This document shows, one piece after another, positions 20,880 through 32,712 of a DNA stretch of 64,000 bases (the stretch's first letter is position 1; every line of letters starts with the position of its first letter). Below the pieces are notes generated by a model, which was given only the letters and a program-made list of their open reading frames with translations, ran no database searches and was not told where the DNA came from. A program made the position numbers and the translations under genes. Source of the stretch: Dichetophora obliterata (lineage: Eukaryota > Arthropoda > Insecta > Diptera > Sciomyzidae); NCBI GenBank assembly GCA_963920525.1, contig OY986438.1, forward strand, positions 185,796,388-185,860,387, written 5' to 3'.

Positions 20880-23285
20880 TGATCATAATTGAGTTGAAGC
20901 TATCCAATATGTTTGAAAGAGATACTAAAAAATTAGTTATTTGTTAAGTAGTATATTGAATTTAATTTATGATATAATTAACTTGAGTATATTACGGTAT
21001 ATAATTTCAAATATTTACAATTTTTTTTACGAAATACAAAGTATAAAGTTAGCAAAATTTAACATAAATCTACCTTTAATAAAAAAACTTCTACTGAAGT
21101 ACCTACAATACAGTTTAATATTATTTATCTTAATTTGAGAATATATGAATTATTGTTTGATTCCATAAGGCTGATGGCTTAAGAACTACGTAGTTAAAAG
21201 TTGACTGAACTGCTTTTTGTAGATAAAGTTATCTATGATATATAATATCTCTTAGATCTTTTTGGTGTTATAAGCCACGATAACGAAAATTAAACTAAAT
21301 TTAACTTAAAAATGAAAACATAAATATTAGCAAATAGTTTAAAGCATAAGTCGCAATAAGCTGTTAAAGTGCCATTAAAAAACTTTAAAAAATTAAAAAC
21401 AATGAACTTAAAAAAACTAATATTTGCCTTGTAAAGAATATAAAAAACTAGTTTAATAGATAACAAAAAAAAAATGTGATCATTTAAAATATTTCATAAA
21501 TATATTCTGCAAAAATAAATCACAATAATATTCTATAAAAGCTGTATGATTTTAGAAAAAATTTCAAATAACTTTAACCACATTCGTTTTATTGCTCAAA
21601 CGAACTATATCCATTTTTAGACATCAATAACAGAGGAAAAAATTTGAATAAACAAAATACATTATGCCTCAAATTTAACATAGCTCTGTTTATAGCAATA
21701 GAAGTCACACAAATCAGAAGAGCGCTCGCGAATAAGCACGAAATTAAAATTTCTTAATAAACTCAGACAAAGAATTGTAAACAAAAATTATTCACATTTT
21801 AGACACTGAAATTTATTACAAAATTATATCTAAAAAAAAATTAAAAAATCAATTCTATAGTGAGAATATTTGTTGACTTGTAATTAAAGTGTTTGTTAGT
21901 AAAGAGTTTATAGCTATTAAAATTAATTTAATGGATTCACCCCCACCAAACCAGTTCAAGCAAGATTATTGAAACTATATTTCAATCTAGATTTGGTAAA
22001 ACACTCCGTTATAAGTGACAAGTTCACTAATTAGTATATTTTTTTTTGCTTGAACGATAATAAAAATAAAATTACTTTTGCTCCGCTAATAAAACTGGTA
22101 GATCAACTATCACTGCAAAAATGTTGTCTATAAAAACCATAACTAAAATAAAACGAACTTTTTGAAACGACTAGAGTAGAATTCAAAAATACATTCAGCA
22201 TAAAATGAAAACGTCGCACAAGTTAGAAATGTCGTAAAAATCCAATTTAGGCTGGCGCTTCAGATAACCTTGAGAAGCAACCTTTAACTTCAGATTTTAT
22301 TTCAATTATGCGTAACCAAATTTTAAGGGCTTAATAAAATCATAACAATATTTTGAGCATTTGTATCGTTTTATTGTAAAAAAAAGGAAATTCTATTAAA
22401 ATGATACCGTAAGCATTTTGACTTCTTTGTTTAAATACTGGTGTATTCCTTTGATACTTTACTATTTCTTAAACTCTGCGTTACATTAATATCAAAATAT
22501 ATGACGCTAATATTAGTTCTTGTTTTAACCAAGCTTGAATAAAAATCAGTTTTATTAAAATTATTTATATCCCAATCATTTAATCGCAGCAAAAGTAGTA
22601 AGTTGTTGCTTCTTTTTAAAAAGCAAAGGTTAAATTTGACTTAAATATATATTTGTTTTTTTTAATATACAAATTTTATCGAAAACCTTTTCTTTCCAAT
22701 TATCTGCTGCTTGACGATGCTTAATCATTTGTTGTGATCATTATTTTACTGTTAAGATATATAAAATTAAATTAGCAAAAGTGACAAATATTCTGAGATT
22801 TTAACATCAATTATATATGAAGCAGTTAAGAAGCTTAAATTAATTGCATTACTGTTTTAACAAACTGAACGAGAAATGCATAATATACTATATAGCATTT
22901 GATATACTCCCAGTTTGTAGCTGTGCATGTTATTAGAAAAATTGCTATTGCCTTTGTTGTTTTATAATAAAAATTAGCAATTTATCATCTATTGCTGGTT
23001 AATTTAAGATTTTTTATTTAGCTGTACATGCTAGCTGATCTAATTAAAGTTCATTGCGCTTGGCGTTTGAGCTACAATATAAGCTTAAAATATGAAATTT
23101 ATTTAAAGAGTTTTACTCTAATAAAAAATTTGTATTTATAAGTAGCACTTAAGTTTATATGTTATTTATGAAAATTTAAAAAGGAGAGGTCCGTAGATTA
23201 GTACATCGTCCGTGAGTCAAAATTTCTTAAGCGGGCCACTAAAAATCGACTATTAGATTTTAATATTTCTATGAACATATTTTAG
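20880..23285. other. Very AT-rich non-coding DNA, nothing recognised
   Basis: The frame at 20941-21138 is built of Ile/Leu/Asn/Tyr, the signature of chance translation of AT-rich DNA. Confidence 0.55.
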
Positions 23286-23292
23286 TAGCTTT

Positions 23293-23822
23293 CCGGAGAA
23301 ACAATTTGTGGCCGTACCAAACTACTCAGGCACAAAAGTCCAGAGTATCGTACTCATTTTTATTTTTAAAAGCTACGAGTAGTAACGAAAAACTGCGAAG
23401 CTTATGAAAAAAAAATTTTTTGCACATTGATATTAAGCCGAATGCAAGCAAGATTCAGCGAACAGGACTCGAGAAAATAATTCATATATAAGTAGTGTCA
23501 ATAAAGTAGTTGATATGAATCGAAACTGGCCTGAGTCTTAACTTTAATGTTCCCGAAACATACCCAAAAAGTACGTCGAAAATCACCTGAAATAGTACCG
23601 TAGTAAGTCTGTATTACGTCAATAAAGTATTCAAAAAGGAGCCACTATATTCGGCCACAACAAACTGCCGAGTGCCCTATTCAGCCTTCGTTCGTACATT
23701 GTGCCTGCCCAAGTTGTTCCAGAACTAGCACTTCTTTCGGTGCAGAGGTTGGACATTTACCGACACGGGCACCTGACATATATCAGATACTTTATTGACA
23801 CAAAATATGAAATTGTTTCTCA
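23293..23822. mobile_element. Non-autonomous element, copy A (530 bp)
   Basis: It begins CCGGAGAAACAATTTGTG and ends AAATTGTTTCTCAGG, giving ~12-bp inverted termini, with TTT on both sides as a possible 3-bp duplication. Internal hallmarks: CTACTCAGGCACAAAAGT, AGCTACGAGTAGTAACG and CATATATCAGATACTTT. The sequence is highly similar over its full length to copy B. Confidence 0.75.
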
Positions 23823-23973
23823 GGTTTATAGGTTAAAAGTAATACCCACAAAATGTTTTTGGAAAATTTAAATTTTTCAAAAATTTATGATTAATTGAAA
23901 ATTCCGAGTAATTTTTTTAAAATTTAAATATATCAGCAAACAATTACTGGATTTCAATGAAAATTAGATTGTA

Positions 23974-24502
23974 TCCCGAGAAACAATTTGTGTCCGTACC
24001 AAACTACTCAGGCACAAAAGTACAGAGTATCAGACTCAATTTTATTTTTAAAAGCTACGAGTAGTAACGAAAAACTGCGAAGTTTGTGAAAATAAATTTA
24101 TCGCACATCGATATTAAGCCGAATATGCAAACGAGCTTCAGCGAACAGGACCCAAGAAAAAAGTTTATATAATGTGTCAATAAAATAGCTGATATGTATC
24201 GAAACTGGCCTGAGTCTGAACTATAATGTACCCGAAAAATGCCCAACAAGTGCCTTGAAAGGCACCTGAAAAAGTAACGTAGTAAGTCTGCATTATGTCA
24301 ATAAAGAAATAAAAAACGAGCGACTATTTTCGGACACAATCAACTGACGTGTGCCCGAATCGGTCTTCGTTCGTACAATGCGCCTGCTAAAGGTGTTCCA
24401 GAAATAGCACTTCTATCGGTGCAGAGGTCGGAATTTACCGACACGGGCACCGGACATATATCAGATACTTTGTTGACACAAAATATGAAATTATTTCTCG
24501 GG
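23974..24502. mobile_element. Non-autonomous element, copy B (529 bp)
   Basis: It begins CCCGAGAAACAATTTGTG and ends TTATTTCTCGGG, with TAT on both sides. The orientation is the same as copy A and the copies are separated by 151 bp of unrelated DNA. Different flanking trinucleotides argue for separate insertions rather than one tandem duplication. The frame 24340-24600 (-) crosses its right end and is not a gene. Confidence 0.75.
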
Positions 24503-24509
24503 TATGTTA

Positions 24510-25870
24510 AGGAATAGTAAAGGAAAAAAAAAGCAGATGCGTCGCTGGACACACGAGAGAAGCGAAGCATTTTCTCATTTTCATACGTTTGATGATGCAA
24601 TGGATTTTTTAATAAAAAATTTTTATATTGAAAAATTTTAAATACCTAAAAAAATAATATTCCCACCAGTAAATTTTTGTAAATGTTAACGAAATTATAG
24701 TGTTTTAATATCTAAAATATCAAACGTATTTTATATAGATGTTTTGCATCGATATTTCTAGCAAATATGACATCAATAGTTGTCCTTATCGTGGTGTGCA
24801 AATACTTGGATCGCTTATCATTCCCAAATTATATTTATCAATACAACATGGTTTAATTCTTACAATTTTTATGAAATTGGTTTTTTTTATATTTCAAAAG
24901 TATAGTCTTTCTGACGTTATTCTCAGTTCTACAGCCGTTTTAGTAGGTGTCGAGCCACAGTGTGTCGTCTACATTCATTCTCTTTATACTCATTTATCTC
25001 GAAACTAATTTTTTCGTCATGGTGTTGTAGGAAAACAAAAACTTTTCAGCCGAATCATCTGAAATATAAATATGCTATTCGGAACATCAGTGGCTATCGC
25101 TGGAACTAGAATCAAAGTTTTATTTAAAAAAAATCGTATATTTTACACTTAGTAACTGGTAAAAAACAAGCTGTTTCAAGTACTTAATTTTCAATAGCTT
25201 GTCATTCAGTCAATTGTATCATGAAAGAAAAAAATTTTTTTTAATATTTTCATTTGCAATTCCATTTCAAATAAGGAAACAGTTAAGATTTTTTGTTTTT
25301 TCCAAAAAATTTTCAGTTTAATAAGGTTATCACCTCAAATTACATGAATAACTCACGCGGACAAAATTTTCATTTTTGGATTTTCCCAGCAATATTTGTA
25401 TTATTTTCGACTAATCTTGGTGCGCTGATTTCATCATCATGTAATTTATCATCAATTACAACAGTTTAAGCCTCTATTGTGCACTCATAGTGCTTAATAA
25501 TACTTTTTGTTTTTATTTTTCAGATAAATAGGAAAGTCAAAATCTACAACACCTCCCATGTCCCTTTTCCTTGAGAGCGTCTCATTGAGCGCCATTTTGA
25601 ACCAGATCAACAATTTCTTAAAATTAAAAAAATATTTTTTTTATGATAAATGAGTGCTGCAATATACCTTAAAAGTTTAAATATCGTCGTTCAATATTTT
25701 AACTTTTTGTAAAAAATCCTAAAAATACCTTACATTTTCGAGCGCTAAACTTGCTCTCTTGCCTTAAGTGCCTATGAACATTCATGTCTGAATTCGCAAT
25801 TAAAATCGACACCTAAAACATTTGGCATCTTGTGATAGTTTTCAGCCCATTCAATGGAACCTTGCTACTT
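24510..25870. other. AT-rich non-coding DNA, nothing recognised
   Basis: No domain is recognised in any frame; the frame at 24739-25008 has no homologue I can name. Confidence 0.45.
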
Positions 25871-25879
25871 TTGTTGTTT

Positions 25880-26931
25880 GGATAGCTAATGCACAAGGCA
25901 TTTTACTACATCTCCATGGCGAATTGAGCCTGAGTTGGGTTTTCGTCAAGTTGACAAAATGGCGTTTCTAGCTCGATAGAAAAGATAGTGTTTCCATGAG
26001 CAACATTGGTCCCATTCAGCGGAAAATTTGCTACGTAGCTGTTCCACAACTTTTGGGCTGAATGGTATGTATCATAATGCGCTCAAACAACATGCTCCCC
26101 GAGTGGTCGCCATCTTAGGTATCGAAAAAATTGTACGCTACTTTGGTTGAGCTGCTTATGCTCTTTTTATTTTGACAGCTAAAAAACATGGCTGCCAATT
26201 GTTAATTGTTCCTGAAGTTGTGCTGTGAAGTGAAAACAGATAATTATTAATTATAAGAAGATTATTCTATCATTCTTCAATTTAACTGTTAATTAATGAT
26301 TTCTTGTGTGAAATGAATGCAAAATAGTATAAACAAACTTTTGATGTTAAAAAAAATAACAACGAATGGCGAACAGTTGTTTGCCATTTGACGTTTTGCA
26401 AAAAAACCCATTCAGCAGAAAGTATCTTTTTATGCTACTTCGCTCCCTGAGCACTTTTTCGGCAGGAATGCGGCCATTGAATCGAATTGGACTTCGGCCA
26501 TTCTATTCGCCATTTTTCTTAGTATAAATGTGTGCGTTCAGAAGGTGCAAAATTTACTAAACATGTTGAGTCTTTAATCAGTATTAGTTTCCGCTACTGC
26601 TGTGTGCCTGCTGAATGGTTTGTTACATTTTATGTCAGCGCAGTGGCAGAAATAATATAAAATAACAAATAATCAAGAAAACCTCGCTCAAAAGTTGAGC
26701 AACTGTTTCATATTCTGAACCCATCGATTCTAACTCAGTTAAATCTAAGAAGTTTCGTGCAGTTTTGTGGATTTGACGAAATTCAACTCATTTCGCGTTC
26801 CCATGGTAAGCTTATCCCGAGTCAACCTCGACTTAACTCGCCATAGATACGTTATTTGATCGATAATTGTGATCTGCTGCATTAAAGCTTTACGAATTCA
26901 CAATAGAATATGTAGGATAGCTAATGCACAA
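25880..26931. mobile_element. Segment flanked by a 17-bp direct repeat, possible insertion
   Basis: GGATAGCTAATGCACAA occurs exactly at 25880-25896 and 26915-26931. The interval contains inverted matches near its ends (ATGGCGAATTGAG at ~25918; CTTAACTCGCCAT at ~26833) and several CCATTCAGC-containing stretches. A duplication of this length would fit a retroposon target site, but no poly(A) tail or coding region is visible. Confidence 0.45.
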
Positions 26932-26988
26932 TTTCTATAATAAATTCCTGTCATCTATGTACTGCAAAACTGCTTCAGTGAATACTTA

Positions 26989-27211
26989 TGCCCCTATTAT
27001 GTATTACAACTCAACTTAAGTTGACTAGATTCAACTAATTTTTTTTCTCATAATTTATTACATACATTCCAGTTGAACTATGTTGTTTGAAATTTCTTAA
27101 AAGATTAAGGCAAACTACATGGTTCAACTAAAATAAATGTAATACGTTATATGAAAAAAATTTAGTTGAATCTAGTCAACTTAAGTTGAGGTATTTTACA
27201 TAATAGGGGCC
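26989..27211. mobile_element. Palindromic MITE, TTA target duplication
   Basis: The 223-bp element has ~55-bp inverted arms (CCCCTATTATGTA, then CTCAACTTAAGTTGACTAGA, then TTCAACTAA) separated by ~80 bp. TTA flanks both ends (26986-26988 and 27212-27214). PIF/Harbinger-like by duplication size, an inference. Confidence 0.8.
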
Positions 27212-27699
27212 TTAATATTGAATGAATCACATGATTATTAATATGAAGGGTCTTGGTGTAGTGGTTGGTGTGTAGAACTCTCGATCGATAGGGTGCTCAC
27301 TGCTTGCTTGCAAAGAAATATTTTTAATTTTATATACTCTTGTTGTAATAGACGCAATTAAAAAACAACAACAATTCTAAGAAAAAGGTGTATGGAAAAA
27401 AGTGTCGTTTTTCAGATTTCACTCAAGCAAATCACAAAACGAGGCGTAAAAAGCTTCGCTTCAAAAAAAAAATTACAAAATTTCCGAATATTTTCTTCTA
27501 TTCGGAATTCAATATCAAACTGCCAATTAGTTTGATATTGAAATCTTTTTAAATACCACATCAAATTCCTTAATTTTTTTATTAAAATACTGTTTCCAAT
27601 TATGAAATTGAACTAGACATTCAAGAGCTCCAGAGTAAAAATAAAAACTTTTTTAGCTATGGCCAGACAAGGTCTAGTTTTAAGTATTTTTCTCCGTCG

Positions 27700-28625
27700 A
27701 ACAAGGGTCGTACAAGGGTAGTTTGCAGGACTTATTGGCCAAACAGCGGCCGAACAGCGGCAGTACAGAGACCGTTTTTAAATAATTTTGGCTGTACAAC
27801 GGCCGTTCATCGGTCGTAAATCGGCCGAGGAGTAATTATTTTACAATGAAAATGAGCAGTGTTATTAATTACTGTTGGGGAAAAAGGTTTATATTGGAAC
27901 CCAGATAATAATATTGAATACAGTGAATTCAACAAAACAAAATCATACTGTTTTAATTGAAAATTCACTGGGCATTGTAATCCAACAACTAACTTTATAT
28001 ACGAACAAATTCCTTTGCGCCACACTCCAGTGGCGATACTATCAGCACCAGCATTATCATTGCCGAATAAGGCTTGGTTTTGTTGTTACGCATACGTTTG
28101 CTGTTGACTAAGAGCTTTGAAAAATTGAATGGCATACAAGGGTTGTTCAGCGGCCGTAAAACTCAAATAAAGCCTTGTCCAGCCGTTTTTCGACCCAGTT
28201 TTCGGTAGGTAGGCTTTTTGGATTATGTTTAGGCCATATTCGACTCTTGTACGGCCGTGTGGCCCATGTTTGATCGCTGATCCAGCGCTTATATTTTTGT
28301 TTGGGATACAGCGGTCGTATAGCGGTCATACAGTGGTGGTAGAACTTAATTTAGGCTTTGTACGGCCGTTGGCTTTTTGGATTATTTCTACGACATGTTC
28401 AACCCCTGTACGGCCATTCGGCACAAGTGTTGCCGCTGATCGGCCGCTGTTTTCCCGCCTATATAAGTACTCGTGATACAACGGACATACAGCAGCTATA
28501 CAGTGGATTGTATAACCAAATTTAGTCGTTGTACGGCCGTTTTTCGACTCAACTTTCGACCGCTGGGCTCTTTGGATTATTTGTAGGCCATATTCGACCC
28601 TTGTACGGCCGTAAGACCCATGTTT
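27700..28625. repeat. CGGCCG-rich degenerate repeat block
   Basis: GTACGGCCGT and relatives (CAGCGGCCG, CAACGGCCG) occur more than a dozen times in an AT-rich background. A longer unit, GGCTTTTTGGATTAT followed by AGGCCATATTCGAC and CTTGTACGGCCG, starts near 28211, 28371 and 28566, with unequal spacing (160 and ~195 bp). Open frames on both strands here (e.g. 28326-28703, -) follow from the repeat composition and are not genes. Confidence 0.7.
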
Positions 28626-28639
28626 TTTGTGTTTATGTT

Positions 28640-30110
28640 TATGTGCTAACATAAATTTGCAATTGTCTTTTTTTATTAAGCTTTGCTTGATACCATTCTG
28701 CATGCTTTAAAGATGCTATAATTAAAATTTATTAAAATCCTTTGCAGGATAAGAAGCAGCAGTTTCATTTCCTATTGTGCCAAAACTTTTTTGACTTTAA
28801 TTTCCGTTAACTAGTTTCTTAAGCCTTTTTAAACATCAGAATTTAACTTCTGATATACGTTACAACATCTAGTATATTAACAATGTCTTCGTTAACGTGT
28901 AAACTTCTGGTCGCATTCTCTAAAGAAACCCAATCAAAGCTTCAGTTTTCGAATATTAAAATTTTCCAACCTTATTAATGGTTCATGTGTAAGACGGGAA
29001 AGTTCATGTGAATGAATGAATTTCTCGTAACGTGTCCATCTTATTACCTCACAAAAAGTTAATTTTTCCTTTTGTTCTTGCTGAGTTAAAATCAATAAAA
29101 AATCGCGAATTCGCATTGGTGTGCCATTTAAGATAACTTAAGTGGGGTCTTTTATTTAAGCGTTAAGGTTTTGCATTATTCTTGAAAACTTCTTCGTACA
29201 TCAGCTTTTGCGTGTGCTCACTTTACTCATGAATAGCAGTAACAACGACCAACAATCATCATAAACTTATGCTACCCAGTGAAAACAATAAGAAAAAACA
29301 TCAAAATAGTTAATATCTCAATTATGCTGAGGGTTCCCCCAAGCAACTGCCTCCATGTGCATCATCATCTACGACTTTAAAGTTAAATGGTTAGACCAAA
29401 GCTATTCACTGACATTGGCCTCAGAATTTTCAGAAGTTGAATATAAAATTGCACGAAAATTTTTAGTTGAAAAAAAACCTGGCAACAAAATAAACAAACA
29501 AAAAAAAACCAAAGAACAACAAATGGCAAAATATAATAATTAGCAGTCGGTCATGCAAAGCAAATGAAATTAAAAAAAAAAAACAATACCCACATTTCTT
29601 AGTAATCACATTATAGGCAGCTGCGTTGCTCATGGTCCACCCACAACGCTATGGCCCTTAGCGTGCTGGTCCAAACATCCTCAGTTTGAGAGAAAAAAAA
29701 AATCATTTTGCGCCACTGGCTAGTTCCATGAGAACTATTTGTTGAGGCTACGCAGGCCAGATTTTGAAGTCAATGATGCATTTGTTTCCACGCAATCGGT
29801 GGCCAGCTTCTAGCAAAGAGAAAAAAATACAATGTAATTGATATATAAAAAAAAATTAATATATAGTAGAAAACAAATCCAAATAAGCCTTGAAGCTAGT
29901 TGGCTAAACGGCTGCGTGCCGCTGTTCTTGTTGTAATTGTTGTTGTAATTGCCTTTACATTTAAAATTTTCCCAATATTTACATTGTTCAAAGAAAATAC
30001 TTTATAGTTGCTGTTGTTGTAGTTGTTGGCAAAAATGTCATTTTCAATTCTTGCTGTAGTTGTTGTTGTTTTTGTATTTTAATTTAACATTTAGCTTTAA
30101 CTCAATTTAG
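28640..30110. other. Upstream region of the Tyr/Gly-rich gene
   Basis: AT-rich with (GTT)n tracts at ~29930-29950 and 30008-30075. No coding frame is recognised; 29355-29543 (+) ends in Lys/Gln/Asn runs and is likely chance. Confidence 0.4.
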
Positions 30111-30116
30111 TAGTTG

Positions 30117-30156
30117 TATAAAAGCCATGTTCTTTGCTGGCCATGTTGTCAGTTGC
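30117..30156 (+). promoter_or_regulatory. TATA-Inr core promoter of the Tyr/Gly-rich gene
   Basis: TATAAAAG at 30117-30124 is followed by a perfect insect initiator TCAGTT with the putative start at A30151. This leaves a 107-nt leader before the ATG at 30258 and rules out upstream in-frame starts. Confidence 0.75.
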
Positions 30157-30257
30157 TATCAAAACTCTGTTACAATACTTTCGTGTTTTCCAAATTAACA
30201 TTTGTACAGCTTGTACAGTTTTTTTTATTTAACGTTGTTTTAATTAATATATATAAA

Positions 30258-30549
30258 ATGCCTAAATTTGGCTACGTTTTGAGTTTAATACTAGTCATTG
30301 GCTTGTTTGTGCAACAAATAGCTACAGTGCCACTTCCGCAACCTCAACAACAACAACAATCAATCGCACCTTCGGATGACCTGCAGCTAAGTGCCGCAAG
30401 TGAAGTTGAAAAGGATGACCTGCAAGCTTCCTCGTCCTTTGGCCACGGTTACTATTCAGCTCCATATCTGGGCGGCTACTATGGTGGTTATGGCGGATAT
30501 GGCGGATATGCCTACTCACCCTACTATTCCGGCTACGGTTATGGACTGA
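30258..30549 (+). CDS. Secreted Tyr/Gly-rich protein, exon 1
   Basis: Exon 1 encodes residues 1-97 plus one base of codon 98. Residues 1-23 form a signal peptide (FGYVLSLILVIGLFVQQIA). Then come a Pro/Gln run (PLPQPQQQQQ), an acidic spacer with a duplicated DDLQ motif (residues ~41-60), and a repeat region of GGYYGGYGGYGGYAY type. The exon ends at A30549 before GTAAGT, a consensus donor. The ATG at 30258 is the first after the TATA-Inr start and has A at -3. The full protein is 117 residues with no cysteines, like small cuticle- or silk-like and YG-rich putative peptides of insects. Function unknown: structural, antimicrobial and peptide-precursor roles are all possible. The ORF must not be read through the donor. 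Confidence 0.88.
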
Positions 30550-31217
30550 GTAAGTGTTTTATTGAGTTTTCTTTTGACTTGGAATATTGAATTGGCGAAT
30601 CAATGTTTCCGAAAATCTATTGCAAATTTAAAAATAAACTACAACAAACTGGTTCATTTTGGCAACTGCACTTTTTAATGGTATTATAAAAGTGATGAAT
30701 ATTTCAATAAAATTTCGAAATTTTTCGAACTACATCAGATTTATCAAACCAATCAAAGTTTATTAAGGAGCATCAGTGAAAGGCTATTGTAGCGATTGTT
30801 TTGAAGTTTTTAGGCCATTTATAATTCAAGTAAACACATGAATACTTTAAATCTTCAGTATTTTCGTTCAGATAGTGGTTATTAAAAAATCACAGTTAAA
30901 CTGGTAAAACTCTTTATGGACACCATAAAACAGAAAAATTCTTAGATCAAATGAGATTCTATAGATTCTATTATTGATGCATTTTACTAGACAAGATTTA
31001 GATTAGATTTTTTTTAAATGCCAAATTTATTAATCACAAAAACATGATGAAGATTTAAGGGTCCGAATGCTTCCTGACGGGGCAACGCATAGACCAATGG
31101 GTTTTTAATGGTACTGGTTACAAGCAAAGAAACCTTTGAGCCCTGTTGAAGTCTGTTAAGATTACCTTTGAATTTGCAAATATTAAGAGGGATTCTAAAG
31201 ATATCTTGGCAATATCT
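30550..31217 (+). other. 5' part of the 9.3-kb intron, no element recognised
   Basis: Begins with the GTAAGT donor. AT-rich, with no coding frame. Confidence 0.5.
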
Positions 31218-31221
31218 TTAA

Positions 31222-31812
31222 GGTACTATTACAGTGTGGAGCTATAAAAAAACACCCTTTTTATTAATTTTTTTACCATTTAACATTTTTAACATTTAAA
31301 AAATGTTTTTTTGTCTATATAGTTTAAAAAATTGTTGCAATTGGGTTCTCGTCTCCAGCATTTACAAAGAGTCTGAGAGTAAGAAATCAAAGTGCATTCT
31401 TGAGTTTAGGGTTGTAGTTGTCAACAAGTAGTTGTTAGGGTTCTCAGCCTACGCAAATAAAAAAAAATAAAATAAAAAAATTGGCATGCATTGAAAAAAA
31501 ATTTACAAAAAACCCTCTTTTTATAGATCAAGTGCTTAACAGAGTCTTAATTCACAATGAATGAGGATTAATCGAAATCGATCAAGTAGAACTCCAGACA
31601 TCTTAGAAAACGATTCCAAAAACCTTGTTTCGAGAAAAACGCGATTTAAGATTTAAATGTTCTTGAATATCACGCAACAAACGAATATAATATATGTTAT
31701 AACTTTTTTTCTATTTGACATTTTTTTCTAAAATTTTGTATACGTATTCTTAATACCTTAAATAAATTTTTTAATTGGCCATTTTTACTTTTTTGCACCT
31801 TGTAATAGTACC
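31222..31812. mobile_element. Inverted-repeat element with TTAA target duplication
   Basis: GGTACTATTACA at 31222 and TGTAATAGTACC ending at 31812 are perfect inverted ends, each flanked by TTAA. The 591-bp interior has no transposase. TTAA duplication is typical of piggyBac or Kolobok mobilisation; which one is not decidable here. Confidence 0.7.
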
Positions 31813-31850
31813 TTAAGTGACAGGAACGTCGATGAGCCTAGGTATTTAAT

Positions 31851-32061
31851 GGCGTTTTCGTTTCTAAAAAAAATGTTGCATTTTTTCTGCCCTTTTTATG
31901 CCATCTATGAGAAGAATTCTAATTTTTTTCTACTTTTGAGGTCAAAATTTCGAGAAAAGAACATGATTCAATTTTAGATGTCACTATATTTTTTCTCAAG
32001 AGGGCAAAATTTCCAAAAAGGGCACAACAAATATTGCATTTTTTCGAGAAACGAAAACGCC
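31851..32061. mobile_element. Small MITE with GGCGTTTTCGTTTCT ends
   Basis: The 15-bp termini GGCGTTTTCGTTTCT (31851) and AGAAACGAAAACGCC (ending 32061) are perfect inverted copies. The inner arms (ATGTTGCATTTTTTC / TATTGCATTTTTTCG) and an internal GGGCAxAA/TTTTGCCC-like pair also fold. TAA follows the right end and precedes TGGCG on the left. Confidence 0.7.
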
Positions 32062-32328
32062 TAAGTCTCGACTAAAGTAGAGCTGAGCATGTGCTAGATA
32101 AGAGCGGCCCGAAGTTTTTGTTTTCGAAGTATATACTTTGAATGAAAATAGTTGTTCCATTTGACCTCAAAACCAACGTATAAAATATTGAAGTCGATTG
32201 AAAAAGTGAAGGACGTGCCTCTCTAAAGAATGTTTTTCAAGCACTATGACTAATATAAACAGAAAAAAATTAAGCGATTACTTAGAAGAATTTAGCAGTT
32301 GTGCAATTTATAGATAGAAACTAATATA

Positions 32329-32555
32329 CAGGGTTGCCAATATTCGAAGCGCCCATTTTATTTTTAAATAAATCAAAGAAACCACAATTTTTTGTCTGTT
32401 CGTCATGAATATCATTTAATTGGGTTCAAGTAGATTTGCTTACATTATTTCTTGAATATAATATCTCGTAAATGGTCGCCATTGTCCTCTACGACATATT
32501 GTGCCCGTTTTGCAGCATTTTCCATGGTTTTCTTCAGCATTTTCCATGGTTTTAC
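32329..32555 (-). pseudogene. 3' end of a mariner-like transposon
   Basis: On the - strand, TMENAAKRAQYVVEDNGDHL then RDIIFK and a stop matches the C-terminal end typical of mariner-like transposases. It is followed by a 3' UTR and a terminus that reads CAGGGTTGCCAATATTCGAA on the + strand at 32333, preceded by TA as expected for this superfamily. The rest of the transposase is missing. Confidence 0.65.
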
Positions 32556-32616
32556 AAAAATTTAAAAACATATTTTTCTCGTTCGGAATGACTAATACTT
32601 TAAAATTTTTTTTTTT

Positions 32617-32712
32617 CATGAATTAAGTTGCGAGCTTTATATCAAGTAAGTTTTTAAGAAGGCAACAACAACAACAACAACAAAAACTCTGTATAGAGTC
32701 AATCACTCAAAA
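32617..32712 (+). repeat. Copy of the SINE-like core
   Basis: CATGAATTAAG, GAGCTTTATATCAAGTAAG, AAGGCAACAACAACAAC and CTCTGTATAGAGTCAATCAC match 1760-1838 in the same order and orientation, with a longer AAC run here. Confidence 0.75.

Noticed and set aside
20941..21138. Hydrophobic 65-codon frame
   Set aside because: Ile/Asn/Tyr/Leu/Lys composition is what AT-rich non-coding DNA gives by chance.
27247..27310. A third tRNA-like head (GGTGTAGTGGTTGG)
   Set aside because: Only an A-box-like string; no B box follows at a plausible distance.
28326..28703. 125-codon frame on the - strand
   Set aside because: It is composed of the CGGCCG-rich repeat and has no domain.
30114..30257. Longer N terminus of the Tyr/Gly-rich protein
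   Set aside because: The upstream in-frame codons overlap the TATA box and lie before the initiator; the signal peptide begins at 30258.
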